Of a stretch of DNA of 64,000 bases, positions 11,642-22,884 are shown piece by piece. Position 1 is the stretch's first letter; each line of letters opens with the position of its first letter. The notes beneath the pieces were generated by a model. The model did not search any database, was not told where the DNA came from, and saw only the letters and a list, made by a program, of their open reading frames with translations. The position numbers were made by a program, and so were the translations under genes. This stretch comes from Halomonas alkalicola (GTDB taxonomy: Bacteria > Pseudomonadota > Gammaproteobacteria > Pseudomonadales > Halomonadaceae): positions 3,534,001 through 3,598,000 of the forward strand of contig NZ_CP131913.1 in assembly GCF_030704205.1 (NCBI RefSeq). Reading direction: 5' to 3'.

Positions 11642-12616
11642 TTATCTCTCCTCCAGACTCGCCAGGGCCTCGCGGGCATGGGGCTGCCAGTGGCCGGGCA
11701 GGGCGGCGGCCTGCTCCAGGGCCTCCCGCGCCCCGGCGGTATCGCCTCGGCCGCGCCGGGCGAGGCCGAGGTTGAGCCAGGCCACGGCGAGCCCCGGCTC
11801 GGCCGCCACCGCCTGCGCGAAGGCGTCGATGGCACCCGAGGCGTCCCCGGTGGTGTGGCGGGCGTTGCCCAGGCCGAAGTGCACCAGGCCACTGTCCGCG
11901 AAGCGCTCGGCCAGCGCCTCCCAGGCCGGCAGGGCGGTCTCGGCGCCCTGAACCCCTTCGAAGGCGCTGATCGCCTCCATGGCGCGATGGGGCCTCACCC
12001 CGGCCGGCAGCGCGCCGGGCGGCAGCGCCACGAAGGCCCAGCGTTCGCTGCGGGCCCAGGTGGCGTCGAAGCGGCGGAAGGATTCGACGCGGCGGGGCTC
12101 CTCCCCGCTGTGGAGGATCAGCTCGTCGCGCTCGAGATCGAAGCCGATGGCCACCGCATAGTGCCACATGGGCCAGGCGGGCAGCGCCAGGTTCTGCATC
12201 ACCACCACAGGATGGCCGTCGGCGAGCTCCAGCAGCAGCGCATCCAGGTGGCCCTCGATCACGAAGGGAATCTGGCCGTGGCGACGCACCGTGGCCAGCA
12301 TCTCCGGCTGCACGCTGCCCTCGCGGCCGGGCAGGAAGACCTGGGGAATCAGGGTGTCCACCTCGACGTCGACGCCGGCATCGTTGAGCACCATGGCCAG
12401 GGATGCCGGGCCGCACTGGTAGTCGCGCTGGGCGTGGAAGGGCACCTCCTCGAGCAGCAGCTGGCGGGGCAGGGCCTGTTCGGTGCTGTCGGCAAGCCGC
12501 GGGGTGGTGGCGCAGCCGGTCAGCAGCAGCAGGCAGAGCACCAACGCAAGAACGCCCGCATGGCGGGCGTTCCTGGCTGTTGCTGCCGCCGGCTGCCGGA
12601 TAAGGCAGTCGATCAT
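11642..12616 (-). CDS. C39-family cysteine peptidase lipoprotein with TPR-like tail (PA2778 family)
   Basis: A 324-residue predicted outer-membrane or periplasmic lipoprotein. A basic N-terminus leads into [13 protein letters not shown], giving a lipobox cysteine at about residue 35. A papain-like C39 peptidase domain follows, with the active-site cysteine in [11 protein letters not shown] (about residue 68) and the histidine in [11 protein letters not shown] (about residue 151). After about residue 215 come two or three TPR-like helical repeats ([37 protein letters not shown]). C39 domains normally cleave double-glycine leaders, but no ABC transporter is present here, so the substrate is unknown. 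It always seems to travel with the next gene upstream (12627-13025), which suggests a functional pair. Confidence 0.85.
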   Translation of the reverse strand: MIDCLIRQPAAATARNARHAGVLALVLCLLLLTGCATTPRLADSTEQALPRQLLLEEVPFHAQRDYQCGPASLAMVLNDAGVDVEVDTLIPQVFLPGREGSVQPEMLATVRRHGQIPFVIEGHLDALLLELADGHPVVVMQNLALPAWPMWHYAVAIGFDLERDELILHSGEEPRRVESFRRFDATWARSERWAFVALPPGALPAGVRPHRAMEAISAFEGVQGAETALPAWEALAERFADSGLVHFGLGNARHTTGDASGAIDAFAQAVAAEPGLAVAWLNLGLARRGRGDTAGAREALEQAAALPGHWQPHAREALASLEER

Positions 12617-12626
12617 GGCAGCCCCC

Positions 12627-13025
12627 TCAGCGGGTGAAGGGGAAGACGTTGGTCAGGCCGAGGATATCGGTGACCAGCAGGATCACGAACACCGCAAAGA
12701 GGGCGCCGACCACGCTGGCACCGGCGGGCAGCTGCTCCAGCTGCTCGGCCATCTGGGCGGCCTCGGTGTCGGAGAGCGCCGCCACGCGGGCCTCGACCTC
12801 GGCCAGATCGACGCCCTGGGCGACCAGCTGGTCGCGCACGTCGTCACGGGCGAGGATCTCGTGGATCCGCTCCCGATCGGTCTGGCCATGTTCGGCGTTG
12901 AGTGCCGCCTGGGTGGTGATCAGGTCGCCGCCGGCGGGCGCCGGGGCGGCAGCCACGGGCAGGCTGCCCAGCAGCAGGGCGGTGATCAGCAGCGGGCTCA
13001 GGTAACGGCAGATCTTCTTCATCAT
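12627..13025 (-). CDS. PA2779-family protein of unknown function
   Basis: A 132-residue protein of a small family known mainly from Pseudomonas and relatives. It has a clear signal peptide (MMKKICRYLSPLLITALLLG, cleaved near VAAAPA). A helical, acidic middle carries the phrase DREIRHEIL-like (TDRERIHEILARDDVRDQLVA), and one hydrophobic segment lies near the C-terminus (VVGALFAVFVILLVTDILGL). It ends 10 nt before the peptidase lipoprotein gene starts, so the two are co-transcribed. A plausible role is as partner or substrate of that peptidase; this is inference from neighbourhood only. Confidence 0.75.
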   Translation of the reverse strand: MMKKICRYLSPLLITALLLGSLPVAAAPAPAGGDLITTQAALNAEHGQTDRERIHEILARDDVRDQLVAQGVDLAEVEARVAALSDTEAAQMAEQLEQLPAGASVVGALFAVFVILLVTDILGLTNVFPFTR

Positions 13026-13187
13026 GTCGGTGTTCCTTCTTCTTCGAGTGGGCTTCCGGCTCCTTGATGATCCACGCGTCGCTTCCTGGCGAACAAGTGT
13101 GGCGTCACGATGATACCCGCACAGTATAGGATGAAATGGTGTGAAATTTCATGCCCTTGCCGATCAACGCTCGGGGCGATCAGGCGA

Positions 13188-14246
13188 TCAGGCGATCCGG
13201 TAGGAGGAGGGCAGTTCGGCCAGCAGGCCGCGGCCGCCGGCCAGGGTCAGCGCCAGGTCGTGCAGGCCGTCCTGCACCGGCAGGGGGGAGGCGCCCTTGA
13301 TGGCCAGGTCGAGCCGCTGGGCGAAGAGCAACAGCTTGTGAAGCCGCTTCAACGGCAGCCGCGAGATGGCCTGTTGGTAGGCGGGGCGGCGCTTCTCGAA
13401 GATCGAGGGCTTCTGGGCCTTGCAGGCGTGCTCGAAGCTCTGCCCCTGATCCAGATGCTGGTGCAGCGAGAGCAGGGTGCGCAGCTCCCGGGTCAGGGCC
13501 CAGAGCACGATGGGGGGCTCCACCCCCTCGGCGCGCAGACCGGCCATGATTCGCGAGACCCTCGCCCGCTCCCCCTTGAGGCAGGCGTCCATCAGGGTGA
13601 AGACGTCGAAGCGGCTGCTGTCCTCCACGCCACCGGCGACGTCTCTAGGCGAGACGCGGCTGTTCGGCGGCAGCATCAGGGCGAGCTTCTGCAGCTCCTG
13701 GTCGGCGGCCAGCAGGTTGCCCTCGGTGCGCTCGCCGAGCAGGCGGGCGGCGTCCAGGTCGAGGTTGAGGCCGTATCGGGTGGCGCGGTCGCGCAGCCAG
13801 AAGCCCAGCCGCGAGAGGTCCACCGGCCAGACGGGCACGAAGAGCCCGGCCTTGTCGAGCGCCTGGAACCAGGCGCTCTTCTGCTGGCGGAAGTCGAGCT
13901 TGCCCATGGCCAGCAGCAGCACGTTGTCGCTACCCTTCAGCTCCTCGGCGTAGGCCTTCAGCGCCTTGGCCCCCTCCTGGCCCAGGTTGTTGCCGGCCAG
14001 GCGCAGCTCGATCAGCTTGGCGCTGGCGAACAGCGACAGGCTGGCCGAGGCCTCGTGCAGGCGCCCCCAGGCGAAGTTGCCCTCCACGTGGAGAATCTCG
14101 CGCTCCTCGATGCCGCGGGCGCGGGCCGCGGCGCGCACGGCGTCGCAGGCCTCCATGTGCTGAAGCGGCTCCTCGCCGGCGACGATCACCACCGGCGGCA
14201 GCTTCTTCGTCAGCGCATCGGCCAGCTTGTCGGGGAAGACTTTCAC
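13188..14246 (-). CDS. holA: DNA polymerase III delta subunit
   Basis: HolA (352 residues) is the delta subunit of the clamp loader and opens the beta sliding clamp. The sequence starts MKVFPDKLADALTKKLPPVVIVAGEEPLQHMEACDAV, the normal beginning with the degenerate P-loop region (AGEEPL). It continues through LSLFASAKLIELRL and the C-terminal helical collar (LWALTRELRTLLSLHQ). It overlaps lptE by 4 nt (ATGA), and the order leuS-lptE-holA is the conserved one. The last codons lie inside an 8-bp tandem repeat (GCGATCAG, 13175-13196). Confidence 0.95.
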   Translation of the reverse strand: MKVFPDKLADALTKKLPPVVIVAGEEPLQHMEACDAVRAAARARGIEEREILHVEGNFAWGRLHEASASLSLFASAKLIELRLAGNNLGQEGAKALKAYAEELKGSDNVLLLAMGKLDFRQQKSAWFQALDKAGLFVPVWPVDLSRLGFWLRDRATRYGLNLDLDAARLLGERTEGNLLAADQELQKLALMLPPNSRVSPRDVAGGVEDSSRFDVFTLMDACLKGERARVSRIMAGLRAEGVEPPIVLWALTRELRTLLSLHQHLDQGQSFEHACKAQKPSIFEKRRPAYQQAISRLPLKRLHKLLLFAQRLDLAIKGASPLPVQDGLHDLALTLAGGRGLLAELPSSYRIA

Positions 14247-14725
14247 AGCGCACGCAGGCGGTCGAGTAGCTGGCGCACGGCGGCCTCGCGCAGCTCCTGC
14301 CGGGCCTCCTCGCGCAGGTCGTCCTGAATCAGCAGGTTGGCGTCGCTCACCGTGTAGCGGGTGGTGACCTCGAGGCGCTGCTGGTCGAGCAGGTAGGCGC
14401 CGTCGCTTGCGCGTTGCACCGAGAAGGGGGCAGTGAGGGTCATCTCCTCCTCCCGCGGCCCCGAGTCGAGGACGCTGAGGCCGCGGCGCTGGAACTCGGG
14501 CTGGCCGAGGGTGAGCACCCGGTCGGCGCCGTCATCCACGCGGGTGCCGGCGGCCTCGAGCCGCTCCCGGACGAGCCGCGAGAGCTCACTGTCGGGGCCG
14601 GCCAGGGCCAGGGCATCGATCACCGCGGCGGGCTCGTCGAAGCCGCGCAGCCTGAAGCCGCAGCCGCCGAGCGCGAGGCCGACGCCGCCGGCCAGGCCCA
14701 GGGTGAGAAAGGTGCGTCGCTGCAT
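14243..14725 (-). CDS. lptE: LPS-assembly lipoprotein LptE
   Basis: LptE (160 residues) is the outer-membrane lipoprotein that plugs the LptD barrel and helps insert lipopolysaccharide. The signal peptide is MQRRTFLTLGLAGGVGLALGGC, with the lipobox cysteine at residue 22 followed by the family phrase GFRLRG. The remainder is short beta strands and one long helix (DLREEARQELREAAVRQLLDRL). It lies 24 nt downstream of leuS and overlaps holA, so the three form an operon. Confidence 0.93.
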   Translation of the reverse strand: MQRRTFLTLGLAGGVGLALGGCGFRLRGFDEPAAVIDALALAGPDSELSRLVRERLEAAGTRVDDGADRVLTLGQPEFQRRGLSVLDSGPREEEMTLTAPFSVQRASDGAYLLDQQRLEVTTRYTVSDANLLIQDDLREEARQELREAAVRQLLDRLRAL

Positions 14726-14749
14726 GGATCACTCCCTCTGGCGTGGCGT

Positions 14750-17554
<2,805 letters not shown>

Positions 17555-17576
17555 TCACCGCAGGAAGGAGCACACC

Positions 17577-18092
17577 ATGAGCGAGCAGCAGAAACATTCC
17601 CGGGACCATCGCCTGCGTGAAGGCTATGAGCGCATGCTCGAGCGCCTGCAGGAGGGGGTCCACGAGCTCACCTGGGAGAACCTGCAGAAGGAGCTCGATG
17701 AGGCCGTGGAGTTCGAGGCCGAACTCGAGGAGTTCACCAAGGATGAGCTCTCGCTGCTGCGCGCCTGGGTGGAGCGCGACCTCAAGGACATGCGCCGCTA
17801 CCTGAGCGCCGGCGGCGAGAGCGTCGCCACCTGGCTCGGCATCGACCTCTCCGCCCTGTCGCGCAAGGTCAGCGAGTCGCTGCTCTCCATCCCCGACCGC
17901 AGCGTGGTCGATCGCGAACGCCTGGAGGAGGACCTGGAGGCCGCCCAGGCCGACTACTGCGAGGGCGAGATGGCCGTTCCCGGCCGCATGGCCTGCGTGC
18001 ATTGCGACGCCGAGGTGGACCTGCCCGAGATGACCCTGATCGAGCCCTGCCACCGCTGCGGCCATCGCTACTTCAAGCGGGTATCGAAGTAG
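17577..18092 (+). CDS. Zinc ribbon-containing protein (DUF1451, YbeL-like)
   Basis: A 171-residue acidic, helical protein ending in a zinc ribbon. The N-terminal two thirds are helical (REGYERMLERLQEGVHEL, then LEEFTKDELSLLRAWVERDL). The C-terminus has CVHCDAEVDLP and PCHRCGHRYF, giving a C-x2-C / C-x2-C metal site. E. coli YbeL lies near leuS and lptE too, so the neighbourhood is conserved. The molecular role is not known to me. A good AGGAAGGAG precedes the ATG. Confidence 0.85.
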   Translation: MSEQQKHSRDHRLREGYERMLERLQEGVHELTWENLQKELDEAVEFEAELEEFTKDELSLLRAWVERDLKDMRRYLSAGGESVATWLGIDLSALSRKVSESLLSIPDRSVVDRERLEEDLEAAQADYCEGEMAVPGRMACVHCDAEVDLPEMTLIEPCHRCGHRYFKRVSK

Positions 18093-18095
18093 TGG

Positions 18096-19418
18096 CTACA
18101 GCCAGGCGTCGAGCAGGAGGATGGCGCCCACCACCAGCGCGGAGAGGGCGGCGGCGTAGCCGAGGTTGTGGCGCATCATCACGCCGCCGCTCACCCCGTA
18201 GCGCCCCTGCAGCGAGAGGTTGATGCCGGAGAGCGGGCCGACGCTGGTGCCCACCGCCCAGGAGGCCAGCGCCACGAAGGCGAACAGCGTCTGGCGGCTC
18301 CCTTCCAGTTCCAGCATCGAGGCCAGTACCGAGACGCCGATGATGGGGTGAAGCCCCGCCACGGCGCTGGCCACGATGGCCAGGAAGCTGGCCACCGCCT
18401 GGGGCGCGCCGAAGTGGGCGAAGAGCGTCCACTGGCTGCCGGTGAGTGCGCCGATGAAGGCCGAGAGCCCCTGGGTCAGGAGGCCCGCACACAGGAAGAG
18501 AGCGATCTCCCCGCGCATGGCCGGCAGCCGCTCCAGCGTATGGCTGCGCACCCTGCGCAGGGTCCAGCGCGGGCCCCGGGGCAGGTTGGCCAGCAGCGCC
18601 ACCGCCGGCAGCAGGAAGGTGATGATGCTGACGATGGAGAGCGCGGGCGTCAGGACGTAGTGGAACAGCAGCACCAGCGTGGCCATGCCCACCGGCATCA
18701 GCAGGCTGCGCGGCGAGAGCGAGTAGCCCGCCACCTCGGTGAGGTCGAAGCGCCGCGAGAGGTCGAGCAGCGAGAGAGTGCCCGCCAGCATCCCCAGCGG
18801 CAGGCCGAGTGCCAGGATCGTCGTGAAGCGCATCTCCGGCGCCAGGGTCATCACCACCCCCATGGAGGCGAAGAAGGGCGACCAGAGCGCGGCGCTGGAG
18901 AGCCCGCGGTTGAGGGCCAGCAGCTGCGGCAGCGTGAGCTCGCCGTGGCGCCGCAGCCGGTCGCCCACCATGAACACCGTCGAGAGGTTCAGCACGGCGC
19001 CGAGCAGGTGGACCCCCAGCCAGGTGCCGCCGGTGCCGCGCCGTCCGGTCACGGCGCTGCCGGGCGGTGCCGCGTGCCCCTGGCGGGTGCCGATCAGCGT
19101 GATGAAGCTCACCCCCACCAGCATCGCCACCACATAGCTGTTCCCGTCCAGCAGCCGGTGCCAGGCGATCTCGGCGCCGTGGAAGAGCGCCGCGACCAGG
19201 GCCAGGGCCATGCCGAGCCCGGCCAGGATGCCGGCCTGGCGACGATTGCCGCGCTTGAGGTCCGGCCACAGCAGCACCACCGCGAGCCAGAAGGCGTAGC
19301 TCACCGCCGGCAGGGCGATCGGCAAGCCCATCAGGCGTAGCACCTGCAGGGCGAGCCCCGCGAGGATCAGGCCGCCGGCGATGGCGTGGCGAAGCGAGGT
19401 GGGTGGGGCAGGGGACAA
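18096..19418 (-). CDS. Polytopic membrane protein, unknown transporter or permease
   Basis: About 440 residues with roughly ten to twelve hydrophobic segments (for example LILAGLALQVLRLMGLPIAL, ILAGLGMALALVAALF, LALGLPLGMLAGTLSLL). I do not recognise a specific family; the general build resembles secondary permeases. No ATG fits the start: the reading frame stays open far upstream into lysR. The best start is the TTG at 19416-19418, with GGAG 9 nt before it, which puts the first helix at residues 10-30. It lies 60 nt downstream of the LysR gene in the same direction. It may be in that operon, but no substrate can be inferred. Confidence 0.65.
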   Translation of the reverse strand: MSPAPPTSLRHAIAGGLILAGLALQVLRLMGLPIALPAVSYAFWLAVVLLWPDLKRGNRRQAGILAGLGMALALVAALFHGAEIAWHRLLDGNSYVVAMLVGVSFITLIGTRQGHAAPPGSAVTGRRGTGGTWLGVHLLGAVLNLSTVFMVGDRLRRHGELTLPQLLALNRGLSSAALWSPFFASMGVVMTLAPEMRFTTILALGLPLGMLAGTLSLLDLSRRFDLTEVAGYSLSPRSLLMPVGMATLVLLFHYVLTPALSIVSIITFLLPAVALLANLPRGPRWTLRRVRSHTLERLPAMRGEIALFLCAGLLTQGLSAFIGALTGSQWTLFAHFGAPQAVASFLAIVASAVAGLHPIIGVSVLASMLELEGSRQTLFAFVALASWAVGTSVGPLSGINLSLQGRYGVSGGVMMRHNLGYAAALSALVVGAILLLDAWL

Positions 19419-19477
19419 GGGGGCAGGCTCCGAACGGATGGCAGGTCGGTCGACGAAACAATCAGAATGTGAGCAGT

Positions 19478-20383
19478 CTAACCAACTCCCGGGGCGGTTG
19501 TCCTCGCCGCTGCTTCCCGGGCCGCCTCCAACTGCTCCAGCATCGCCCGGGCGGCGTTGGAGAGGGTTCGGCTGCGGTGCACGATATAGCCCAGCGGGCG
19601 ATGGATCGGCGGGCAGTCGATGGCCAGCTCGTGAAGCTCGCCCGCCACCAGCCGCTCCGGCAGCAGGCTCCAGCCCAGGCCGATGGCGGTCATCATCTTC
19701 AGCGTCTCCAGGTAGTTGGTGGAGAGCGCCACCGGCAGGCGCAGCCCCGCCGCGGCGAAGCGCGCCTCGATCAGCCCCCGGGTGAAGGTCAGGGGCCCGG
19801 GCAGCACGGCGTCGTGCTCGCACAGCTCGCGCAGCGCCACCCGCTTGCGTCTGGCCAGCGGGTGGTCGTGGGCGCAGACGAAGCAGAGCCGGTCGACCCA
19901 TACCGGCACCACCTCGAGCTGCGGCTCGGGGTGGGGCGCCAGGGTCACCACGGCGATCTCCAGGGCGCCGTCCAGCACCCCCTGATAGGCCTCCTCGGAG
20001 TCGAGGAAGTGCAGGTCCAGGCGCACCTCGGGGTGGGCTCGGGTATAGGCCTTGAGCAGCGGCGGCAGGCGGTGCAGGCCGATATGGTGGCTGGTGGCAA
20101 GCGTCAAGCTGCCGGCCACGCTGCCCTCGAGGTTGCCCAGCGCCCGGCGGCTGTCGTCCACCATCACGAGTATCTGCCTCGCCCGGGGCAGCAGCACGCG
20201 ACCGGCCTCGGTCAGGCTGACGGCGCGGCCGATGCGATCGAACAGCCGCGCGTTGATCTGGGCCTCGAGCACGGCGATACGCTTGCTCACCGCCGGCTGG
20301 GTCAGGTGCAACTGCTCCGCCGCGCGGGAGAAGCTGCCACTCTCGGCCACCGCCAGGAAGGCCTGCAGGCTCTGGGTATCCAT
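19478..20383 (-). CDS. LysR-family transcriptional regulator, divergent from leuC
   Basis: A 301-residue LysR-type regulator. The N-terminal winged helix-turn-helix is clear (SGSFSRAAEQLHLTQPAVSKRI, residues 16-37 approximately). A periplasmic-binding-protein-like effector domain follows (LTLATSHHIGLHRLPPLL, LEIAVVTLAP). It faces leuC across 374 nt that hold a T-N11-A dyad (20654-20679). A LysR gene facing leuCDB is also known in Pseudomonas. Control of leucine synthesis is therefore likely, but the effector is not known. The start MDTQSLQAFLAV is typical for the family. Confidence 0.9.
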   Translation of the reverse strand: MDTQSLQAFLAVAESGSFSRAAEQLHLTQPAVSKRIAVLEAQINARLFDRIGRAVSLTEAGRVLLPRARQILVMVDDSRRALGNLEGSVAGSLTLATSHHIGLHRLPPLLKAYTRAHPEVRLDLHFLDSEEAYQGVLDGALEIAVVTLAPHPEPQLEVVPVWVDRLCFVCAHDHPLARRKRVALRELCEHDAVLPGPLTFTRGLIEARFAAAGLRLPVALSTNYLETLKMMTAIGLGWSLLPERLVAGELHELAIDCPPIHRPLGYIVHRSRTLSNAARAMLEQLEAAREAAARTTAPGVG

Positions 20384-20461
20384 GGTCCCTCCGTGACTGG
20401 CGTGAAATTGCCCATGGGAGATGCTCTGTTGTCCCTCAAGCCTTCACGAGGCTTGAGCTGA

Positions 20462-20588
20462 CTGGTGGGAGATCGGCTTCGCCGGGCGAATGGCGCCGTA
20501 GGCGCCCCAGCGGAGTTGCCTGCGTTGGCTTATGCCGCCCAGGAGCCCTTCGGTCTCCATTCGCCGGGCGGAGCCCAGCTCCCACAAA
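20462..20588 (-). repeat. Dispersed intergenic repeat, copy B (imperfect palindrome)
   Basis: This is the inverted copy of the repeat at 9562-9679. Its arms, TGGGAGATCGGCTTCGCC and the reverse complement of GGCGGAGCCCAGCTCCCA, match each other imperfectly, so the whole element could fold back. It lies between the lysR start and the leuC promoter. The first 75 nt of the gap (20384-20461) hold nothing I recognise. Confidence 0.75.
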
Positions 20589-20653
20589 AGCCCAGTTTTC
20601 ACAATAAGCAACCTGGTTCATATGATCTCTCTATTCCTTTGGGGAATGCAATC

Positions 20654-20697
20654 CATAAATAACATGAATTGATTTTATGGGCGAGCCGCCGGACACT
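20654..20697 (+). promoter_or_regulatory. LysR-type operator (T-N11-A) and leuC promoter
   Basis: CATAAAT (20654-20660) and ATTTTATG (20672-20679) form an interrupted dyad in which T20660-N11-A20672 fits the LysR-family rule exactly. TTGATT (20669-20674) could be a -35 and GACACT (20692-20697) a weak -10, with 17 nt between. The overlap of operator and -35 suits an activated promoter. The region is AT-rich against a GC-rich background. Confidence 0.6.
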
Positions 20698-20757
20698 GGG
20701 TGAGACCGGACATGACATGAAGGGGCTTCGAGCCCGGGAGAAACGAAATGGCAGGCC

Positions 20758-22193
20758 ATGGCAGGCCAGACTCTCTACGACAAACTGTGGACGCAGCACC
20801 TCGTCAAGGAGCGCGATGACGGCACCGCGCTGATCTACATCGACCGCCAGCTGCTCCACGAGGTGACCTCGCCCCAGGCCTTCGAGGGCCTGCGCCTGGC
20901 GGGCCGCAAGCCGTGGCGCCTCGACGCCAACCTGGCGACCCCCGACCACAACGTGCCCACCACAGTGAAGGAGCGCGCCGAGGGCAACGCCGGCATCAAG
21001 GACCCGGTGTCGCTGATCCAGGTGCAGACCCTCGACGACAACTGCATCGAGTTCGGCATCGAGGAGTTCAAGATCAACGACCCGCGCCAGGGCATCGTCC
21101 ACGTGGTGGGCCCGGAGCAGGGCGCCACTCTGCCGGGCATGACCGTGGTCTGCGGTGACTCCCACACCGCCACCCACGGCGCCTTCGCCGCGCTGGCCCA
21201 CGGCATCGGCACCTCCGAGGTGGAGCACGTGCTGGCTACCCAGTGCCTGCTGGCCCAGAAGATGAAGAGCATGCAGGTGCGCGTCGAGGGTGAGCTCGGC
21301 ATCGGCGTCACCGCCAAGGACGTGGTGCTGGCCATCATCGGCGAGATTGGCACCGCCGGCGGCACCGGCTACGCCATCGAGTTTGCCGGCAGCGCCATCC
21401 AGAGCCTCTCCATGGAAGGGCGCATGACCATCTGCAACATGGCCATCGAGGCCGGCGCCCGGGTCGGCCTGATCGCCGTGGACGACACCACCATCGAGTA
21501 CCTCGCGGGCCGTCCCTTCGCCCCGGCAGGCGAGCAGTGGCAGGACGCCGTGGCCGACTGGCGCGGCCTGGTCTCCGACGCGGACGCCGAGTTCGACAAG
21601 GTGGTGGTGCTCGACGCCGCCAAGATCGAGCCGCAGGTCTCCTGGGGCACCAGCCCCGAGATGGTCACCGGTGTCTCCGGCGAGGTGCCTGATCCGGCCG
21701 AGCAGGCCGACGAGACGCTGCGCAGCGGCTATACCCGGGCCCTCGAGTACATGGGGCTCGCCCCCAAGCAGAAGATCACCGATATCAGGCTCGACAAGGT
21801 GTTCATCGGCTCCTGCACCAACTCGCGCATCGAGGACCTGCGCGAGGCGGCCAAGGTCGCCCGCGGCCGCAAGGTCGCAAGGTCGCTGACACCATCAAGC
21901 TCGCCATGGTGGTGCCGGGCTCCGGCCTCGTGAAGCGCCAGGCCGAGGCCGAGGGGCTCGACAGAATCTTCACCGAGGCGGGCTTCGAGTGGCGCGAGCC
22001 CGGCTGCTCCATGTGCCTGGCCATGAACGCCGACAAGCTCGGCGCCGGCGAGCACTGCGCCTCCACCTCGAACCGCAACTTCGAAGGGCGCCAGGGCTAC
22101 GGTGGGCGCACCCATCTGGTGAGCCCGGCGATGGCCGCCGCCGCCGCCATCGCCGGCCACTTTGTCGATGTCCGCACCCTTGAGGAGGCCTGA
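20758..22193 (+). pseudogene. leuC: 3-isopropylmalate dehydratase large subunit, frameshifted
   Basis: LeuC with LeuD isomerises 2- to 3-isopropylmalate using a 4Fe-4S cluster. The protein starts [16 protein letters not shown] and has the aconitase-family blocks [20 protein letters not shown] and [16 protein letters not shown] in the first frame. It then breaks at an exact 8-bp tandem duplication (AAGGTCGC at 21871-21878 and 21879-21886). The rest, with the cluster ligands in [14 protein letters not shown], continues in another frame to 22193. Removing one copy restores a normal protein of about 475 residues. A second duplication (ATGGCAGGCC, 20748-20767) doubles the start codon: the GGAG ribosome-binding site is now 7 nt from an out-of-frame ATG at 20748 and 17 nt from the true one. 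As read, no functional LeuC is expected. Confidence 0.85.
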
Positions 22194-22196
22194 GCC

Positions 22197-22850
22197 ATGA
22201 ACAAGTTCGAACGCACCGAAGGTCTCGTCGCGCCGTTGGACCGCGCCAACGTCGACACCGACCTGATCATTCCCAAGCAGTTTCTGAAGTCGATCAAGCG
22301 CACCGGCTTCGGCGTCAACCTCTTCGACGAGCTGCGCTATCTGGACGAGGGCTACCCGGGCCAGGACTGCTCCCAGCGTCCGAAGAACCCCGACTTCTTG
22401 CTCAACCAGCCGCGCTACCAGGGCGCCAGCGTGCTGCTCGCCCGTCGCAACTTCGGCTGCGGCAGCTCACGGGAGCACGCCCCCTGGGCGCTGGAGGACT
22501 TCGGCTTCCGGGTGGTGATCGCCCCGAGCTTTGCCGACATCTTCTACAACAACGCCTTCAAGAACGGCCTGCTGCTGGTCACCCTCCCCGAGGAGACCGT
22601 CGACCGCCTGTTCAAGGAGGCCGAGGCCACTGAAGGCTACGCCCTGGACGTGGATCTCGAGAACCAGCGGGTCACCACGCCCTCCGGCGAGATCCTCGAG
22701 TTCGAAGTGGATGCCTTCCGCAAGCACTGCCTGCTCAACGGCCTCGACGATATCGGCATCACCCTGCAGGACGAGGATGCCATCCGCGCCTTCGAGGCGA
22801 AGCACCGCGCCGCGCGCCCCTGGCTGTTCCGCGATAGCGCTCAAGCCTGA
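22197..22850 (+). CDS. leuD: 3-isopropylmalate dehydratase small subunit
   Basis: LeuD (217 residues) is the swivel-domain partner of LeuC in leucine synthesis. The start [32 protein letters not shown] and the block [20 protein letters not shown] are diagnostic, and the length is normal. It starts 3 nt after the leuC frame ends, so the two were translated together. Unlike leuC it shows no lesion. Without LeuC it would have no enzyme to join. Confidence 0.97.
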   Translation: MNKFERTEGLVAPLDRANVDTDLIIPKQFLKSIKRTGFGVNLFDELRYLDEGYPGQDCSQRPKNPDFLLNQPRYQGASVLLARRNFGCGSSREHAPWALEDFGFRVVIAPSFADIFYNNAFKNGLLLVTLPEETVDRLFKEAEATEGYALDVDLENQRVTTPSGEILEFEVDAFRKHCLLNGLDDIGITLQDEDAIRAFEAKHRAARPWLFRDSAQA

Positions 22851-22884
22851 CGTTCCCACTACTTCGAGGAAGCGGAGCGTCGGG

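Noticed and set aside
19419..19901. Upstream extension of the membrane-protein frame into lysR
   Set aside because: The frame stays open but overlaps the conserved part of LysR and has Pro/Arg/Ala-rich shadow composition; the TTG at 19416-19418 is the more credible start.
21871..21886. Programmed frameshifting in leuC
   Set aside because: LeuC is not known to use it, the shift coincides exactly with a tandem duplication, and there is no slippery heptamer or stimulatory structure.
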